The position numbers were made by a program, and so were the translations under genes. The notes below the pieces were generated by a model. It searched no databases and was not told the origin of the DNA. It saw only the letters and a program-made list of their open reading frames with translations. A stretch of 9,436 nucleotides of DNA from NCBI GenBank assembly GCA_016763335.1, contig JAESUD010000006.1, positions 1 to 9,436 on the forward strand, in the 5' to 3' direction. Positions 6,065-9,436 of this stretch are shown one piece after another; position 1 is the stretch's first letter, and each line of letters opens with the position of its first letter. The DNA is from Emcibacteraceae bacterium. Lineage in GTDB: Bacteria > Pseudomonadota > Alphaproteobacteria > Sphingomonadales > Emcibacteraceae.

Positions 6065-6797
6065 ATCTGGCTCCGATTAAAAATTCTATATTGCCTTCTG
6101 GCCCCTTAATAGGGCTTTGGGTTAAACCGATCACGTTCCATTTTTCCATATCTTCCGTAATCCAGTTTTTAATTTTATCACATACTTCTGTGTGTAGTTC
6201 AGGTTCACGAACAACGCCGCCTTTGCCAACTTTTCCCTTACCGACTTCAAATTGCGGTTTGATGAGTGCCACTAAAATACAGCCATCAGCCGCTAATTTC
6301 ATTGCAGCGGGTAAAACCGTTTGAAGCCCAATGAAGCTCGCATCACAAACGATTAAATTTACCTTATCCGCAATTTGTTCTTCACTAAGGTATCTCGCGT
6401 TGGTTTTTTCAAAAACAACCACCCGTGGATCATTGCGTATTTTCCAGGCAAGCTGTCCATGTCCCACATCCACCGCATATACTTTTTTCGCCCCGCGCGT
6501 CAAGCAAACATCAGTAAAACCACCCGTTGATGCTCCAACATCAATCACCGTCATATCGGTCACATCTATGCCAAACTCTTCTAGACCCTGCATGAGTTTC
6601 AAGCCACCACGACTAACCCATGGATGTTCTTTACCGCGTACTTCCAGCGCGATATCTTCTTTAACCTGTTGTCCGGATTTTAATATTTTTTTCTCACCCG
6701 AATAAACATTTCCGGCCATAATATAGGCCTGCGCCCGTGAGCGGCTCTGTGCCAGCCCCCGTTCAACAAGTAATTGGTCAACGCGTTTTTTAGCCAT
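6054..6797 (-). CDS. tlyA: TlyA family rRNA (cytidine-2'-O)-methyltransferase
   Basis: SAM-dependent RNA 2'-O-methyltransferase of the TlyA family, historically labelled hemolysin; studied members methylate C1920 of 23S and some also C1409 of 16S rRNA. With the start at 6797 it has 247 residues. An S4 RNA-binding domain occupies about 1-60 ([12 protein letters not shown] near the N-terminus). An FtsJ-like fold follows, with the SAM loop [11 protein letters not shown] at 84-94. The family's K-D-K-E tetrad is visible as K67, D152, K180 and E238, almost the same numbering as in the Mycobacterium protein. An ATG at 6830 would add 11 residues outside the conserved S4 start and is unlikely. The chosen ATG overlaps the end of dxs by eight bases and has no clear Shine-Dalgarno, so it probably depends on ribosomes finishing dxs. 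The dxs-tlyA order is common in alphaproteobacteria. No haemolytic role should be assumed. Confidence 0.92.
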   Translation of the reverse strand: MAKKRVDQLLVERGLAQSRSRAQAYIMAGNVYSGEKKILKSGQQVKEDIALEVRGKEHPWVSRGGLKLMQGLEEFGIDVTDMTVIDVGASTGGFTDVCLTRGAKKVYAVDVGHGQLAWKIRNDPRVVVFEKTNARYLSEEQIADKVNLIVCDASFIGLQTVLPAAMKLAADGCILVALIKPQFEVGKGKVGKGGVVREPELHTEVCDKIKNWITEDMEKWNVIGLTQSPIKGPEGNIEFLIGARYEP

Positions 6798-8712
6798 TGA
6801 TTTGTGTGGAGTTAACATCATTGTGGCCAAGTGCCAAAAGAGCTGTTTTTACAATATCGGCAGCCATTAGGCCTGCTTCTTTATACATTTCGTCAGGACT
6901 ATTCTGATCAATAAATATATCAGGCAAGTTTAATGTCCGCACTTTAAGCCCTTGCTCCATCAATCCTTCATTAGAAAGATATTCAAGAACATGGCTACCA
7001 AAACCGCCAATTGCCCCTTCTTCGATGGTGATAAGAACATCATGTTCAAGAGCAAGTTTTCTGATCATTTCCAAATCAAGCGGTTTGGCAAACCTTGCGT
7101 CAGCCACAGTACATGAAAGCCCTTTAGCGGCAAATTCATCTGCGGCGATTAATGCTTGCTCAAGTCTAGTACCAAGTGAAAGAATAGCAATTTGCTTGCC
7201 TTCGCGGATAATTCTACCTTTACCAATTTCAAGCACTTGCCCATTTTCAGGAATTTCTACTCCCGTCCCCTCGCCGCGTGGATAACGCACTGCGGATGGG
7301 CCATCATTATGGGCAGCCGCCGTGGCAACCATATGAGTAAGCTCAGCTTCATCAGCGGCGGCCATTACCACCATATTTGGCAAAGAGGCAAGATATGTCA
7401 CATCAAATGAACCAGCATGGGTCGGGCCGTCAGCACCGACAAGCCCGGCGCGGTCAATGGCAAAACGAACCGGTAGGTTTTGCACAGCAACATCATGAAC
7501 GATCTGATCATATGCCCGCTGAAGGAATGTAGAATAAATTGTTGCAAACGGTTTATAGCCTTCGCTAGCAAGACCAGCCGCAAATGTTACGGCATGCTGT
7601 TCGGCAATCCCCACATCAAAACAGCGGTCCGGAAATTCTTCCGCGAATTTATCAAGCCCTGTACCAGACGGCATAGCCGCGTTTATAGCAACGATTTTAT
7701 CATCTTTACGGGCTTCATTAATAAGTGCCTTGGCAAATACACCCGTATAGCTTGGTGCTTTTGGTACCGATTTGTTTTGCGCGCCCGTTCCCACATCAAA
7801 CGTTGAAACGCCATGATATTTATCCGCGGCATTTTCCGCATATGAATATCCTTTACCCTTTTTTGTCACAACATGGATAAGGATCGGCCCTCCAGCCGCA
7901 TCACGAACATTTTCAAGCACTGGCAATAAATGTTCCATATTATGGCCATCAACCGGACCAACATAATAAAATCCAAGCTCTTCAAATAATGTACCGCCCG
8001 TTGCCATGCCGCGTGCGTATTCCTCTGCTTTTTTAGCTCTTGAGCTAATCGGCTTAGGAAAATGTTTGACAATATTCTTAGCAAATTCCCGTAAATTCAA
8101 ATAAGACCGTGATGAAAGTAACCTCGCCAGATAAGCACTCATCGCGCCAACGGGCGGAGCAATGGACATATCATTATCATTTAAAATAACGATAAGCCGA
8201 CTGTTTAATGCCCCAGCATTATTCATAGCCTCATATGCCATACCTGCGCTCATGGCCCCGTCACCAATAACGGCAATAACATTTTCATCACTGTCACTTA
8301 AATCACGTGCAACAGCCATACCAAGTCCGGCAGAAATGGATGTGGAACTATGCCCCGCGCCAAACGGGTCATATTCGCTTTCTTTTCTTTTGGTAAATCC
8401 GGCAAGACCACCGCCTTTACGGATGGTATCCATTTTATCACGGCGACCAGTAAGAATTTTATGGGGATAGCATTGATGCCCGACATCCCAGATAAGCTTA
8501 TCTTTTGGGGTATTGAAAACATAATGAATAGCCGTTGTAAGCTCGACCACGCCAAGTCCCGCCCCCAGATGCCCACCTGTACGAGATACATTGTAAATCA
8601 TATCTGAACGCAGTTCATCGGCCAGATCCTGCAATTGCTCAGGAGCAAGTTTGCGGACATCTGCCGGAAACTTTATTTTATCCAGTAATGGTGTATCTGG
8701 TTTTCCGTTCAT
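6790..8712 (-). CDS. dxs: 1-deoxy-D-xylulose-5-phosphate synthase
   Basis: Thiamine-diphosphate enzyme that condenses pyruvate with glyceraldehyde 3-phosphate, the first and usually rate-controlling step of the MEP isoprenoid pathway; cytoplasmic. The 640 residues are full length for the family. The N-terminal domain shows [10 protein letters not shown] near 45-54 (H48), [15 protein letters not shown] near 76-90, and the metal and cofactor motif GDGAMSAGM at 150-158 ending in NDND at 178-181. The transketolase-like pyrimidine domain has [10 protein letters not shown] with catalytic E371 (E370 in E. coli). A C-terminal transketolase domain follows from about 490. The ATG at 8712 is preceded by a weak purine-rich stretch (GATGAAG). 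It lies 20 bases after the ispA stop and overlaps tlyA by eight bases, so it is embedded in one transcription unit. It supplies the C5 units that the neighbouring prenyl synthase condenses. Confidence 0.97.
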   Translation of the reverse strand: MNGKPDTPLLDKIKFPADVRKLAPEQLQDLADELRSDMIYNVSRTGGHLGAGLGVVELTTAIHYVFNTPKDKLIWDVGHQCYPHKILTGRRDKMDTIRKGGGLAGFTKRKESEYDPFGAGHSSTSISAGLGMAVARDLSDSDENVIAVIGDGAMSAGMAYEAMNNAGALNSRLIVILNDNDMSIAPPVGAMSAYLARLLSSRSYLNLREFAKNIVKHFPKPISSRAKKAEEYARGMATGGTLFEELGFYYVGPVDGHNMEHLLPVLENVRDAAGGPILIHVVTKKGKGYSYAENAADKYHGVSTFDVGTGAQNKSVPKAPSYTGVFAKALINEARKDDKIVAINAAMPSGTGLDKFAEEFPDRCFDVGIAEQHAVTFAAGLASEGYKPFATIYSTFLQRAYDQIVHDVAVQNLPVRFAIDRAGLVGADGPTHAGSFDVTYLASLPNMVVMAAADEAELTHMVATAAAHNDGPSAVRYPRGEGTGVEIPENGQVLEIGKGRIIREGKQIAILSLGTRLEQALIAADEFAAKGLSCTVADARFAKPLDLEMIRKLALEHDVLITIEEGAIGGFGSHVLEYLSNEGLMEQGLKVRTLNLPDIFIDQNSPDEMYKEAGLMAADIVKTALLALGHNDVNSTQING

Positions 8713-8732
8713 ATTCTATTCTTCATCTCGTT

Positions 8733-9436
8733 TTAATGACCACGGTTCAGTATAAAAATAGCCAGTGATCTTAACTTATCAGCTTTATTATCAAAAACTT
8801 CCAAGCCATTTACGGCTTGCTCTATTAATTTTTCTGCTCGTTCTCTTGCCTTCTGCGTACCAAGTATGGAAACAAATGTCGCTTTACCTGCATCGACGTC
8901 CTTTCCTGCGGTTTTACCGATGTCTGCTGAATTACCCTCAACATCAAGAAGATCATCAACAATCTGAAAAGCCAAACCAATATTTTTAGCATATTCACTC
9001 AATGCATTTCGCATCTCATCTGCTACATTAGCCAATATTGCGCCAGCTTCACAGGAAAAAACAATTAATGCACCTGTTTTTTTATGCTGCATACGGGTTA
9101 TTTCACTCTCAGGCAAGCTTTGATTTTCAGCTTTTAAATCAATCATCTGCCCGCCAACCATGCCAGTTGCACCAATTGAACGTGATAGTGCAGATATTAA
9201 ATCGCACCTGACTTCGCCGTCAGGATGCGTCGCTGGGTGCGATAAAATTTCGAATGCCAGCGTAAGAAGCGCATCCCCTGCAAGAATTGCTGTCGCTTCA
9301 TCAAACTTTATATGAACGGACGGCTTACCGCGACGCATATCATCATCATCCATCGCCGGAAGGTCATCATGGATAAGCGAATATGTATGAACACATTCTG
9401 TTGCCACCGCGACACGGGTTGCTTGCAAATCATCAA
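8733..9436 (-). CDS. ispA: Short-chain polyprenyl diphosphate synthase, farnesyl type (5' partial)
   Basis: Trans-prenyltransferase that condenses isopentenyl diphosphate with allylic diphosphates to make farnesyl (possibly geranylgeranyl) diphosphate, precursor of quinone tails and undecaprenyl carrier. About 234 C-terminal residues are visible; the family has about 290-300, so roughly 60 N-terminal residues lie beyond the window. The first aspartate-rich motif, DDLPAMD with further Asp residues, is at about 9340-9370 and is followed by RRGKPS. GGQMIDL and the KT of HKKTGAL are present, and the second aspartate motif DDLLD is near 8943-8957. A TTG at 9428 would give an open frame start, but it falls inside conserved sequence and the frame stays open to the window edge, so it is not a start. 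It is the first visible gene of the ispA-dxs-tlyA-rlmD unit; xseB usually precedes it. Product chain length is not certain from sequence. Confidence 0.93.
   Translation of the reverse strand, partial: DDLQATRVAVATECVHTYSLIHDDLPAMDDDDMRRGKPSVHIKFDEATAILAGDALLTLAFEILSHPATHPDGEVRCDLISALSRSIGATGMVGGQMIDLKAENQSLPESEITRMQHKKTGALIVFSCEAGAILANVADEMRNALSEYAKNIGLAFQIVDDLLDVEGNSADIGKTAGKDVDAGKATFVSILGTQKARERAEKLIEQAVNGLEVFDNKADKLRSLAIFILNRGH

Noticed and set aside
6798..6830. Upstream ATG giving a longer tlyA
   Set aside because: No ribosome binding site before it, and TlyA proteins normally begin right at the S4 domain, as from 6797.

Overview
The window looks like chromosomal DNA from a fairly low-GC alphaproteobacterium. 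The reasons are the end of a cbb3 oxidase assembly cluster (fixH-ccoI-ccoS), the ispA-dxs-tlyA gene order typical of that class, and an intergenic region with a match to the CtrA box (TTAA-N7-TTAAC) next to a near-perfect sigma-54 promoter. The genus cannot be read from the sequence; a marine, Kordiimonadales- or Rhodospirillales-like lineage is only a guess. I see no transposase, integrase, tRNA, rRNA, CRISPR array or phage gene.

Layout. Positions 1-2866 (+): fixH (5' end outside the window), ccoI and ccoS, closely packed and co-directional. They mature the cbb3-type cytochrome c oxidase; ccoI is the copper-exporting P1B ATPase that supplies copper to the oxidase. Positions 2863-3162 (-): an unrecognised 99-residue protein with three predicted membrane segments, whose stop overlaps that of ccoS. 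Positions 3289-4104 (+): dapB, lysine and diaminopimelate synthesis, divergent from the 99-residue gene across a 126-bp gap. Positions 4124-4588 (-): an unrecognised 154-residue soluble protein. Positions 4589-4804: its upstream region, which holds a ribosome binding site, a sigma-54 promoter, a CtrA-type box and a perfect 5-bp-arm inverted repeat. Positions 4805-9436 (-): ispA (5' end outside), dxs, tlyA and an RlmD/RumA-family RNA methyltransferase, probably one transcription unit read from right to left.

How the genes work together. fixH-ccoI-ccoS is a copper-insertion and assembly module for microaerobic respiration. ispA and dxs are the prenyl-chain and entry steps of the MEP isoprenoid pathway. 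tlyA and the RlmD-like gene are two rRNA methyltransferases translated from overlapping frames behind dxs. dapB is an isolated housekeeping gene.

Most of the window is ordinary. The part that deserves attention is the small unknown gene at 4124-4588. Its control region suggests it belongs to a CtrA and sigma-54 programme, which in alphaproteobacteria usually means flagellum or cell-cycle-linked functions, although no flagellar gene lies beside it here.
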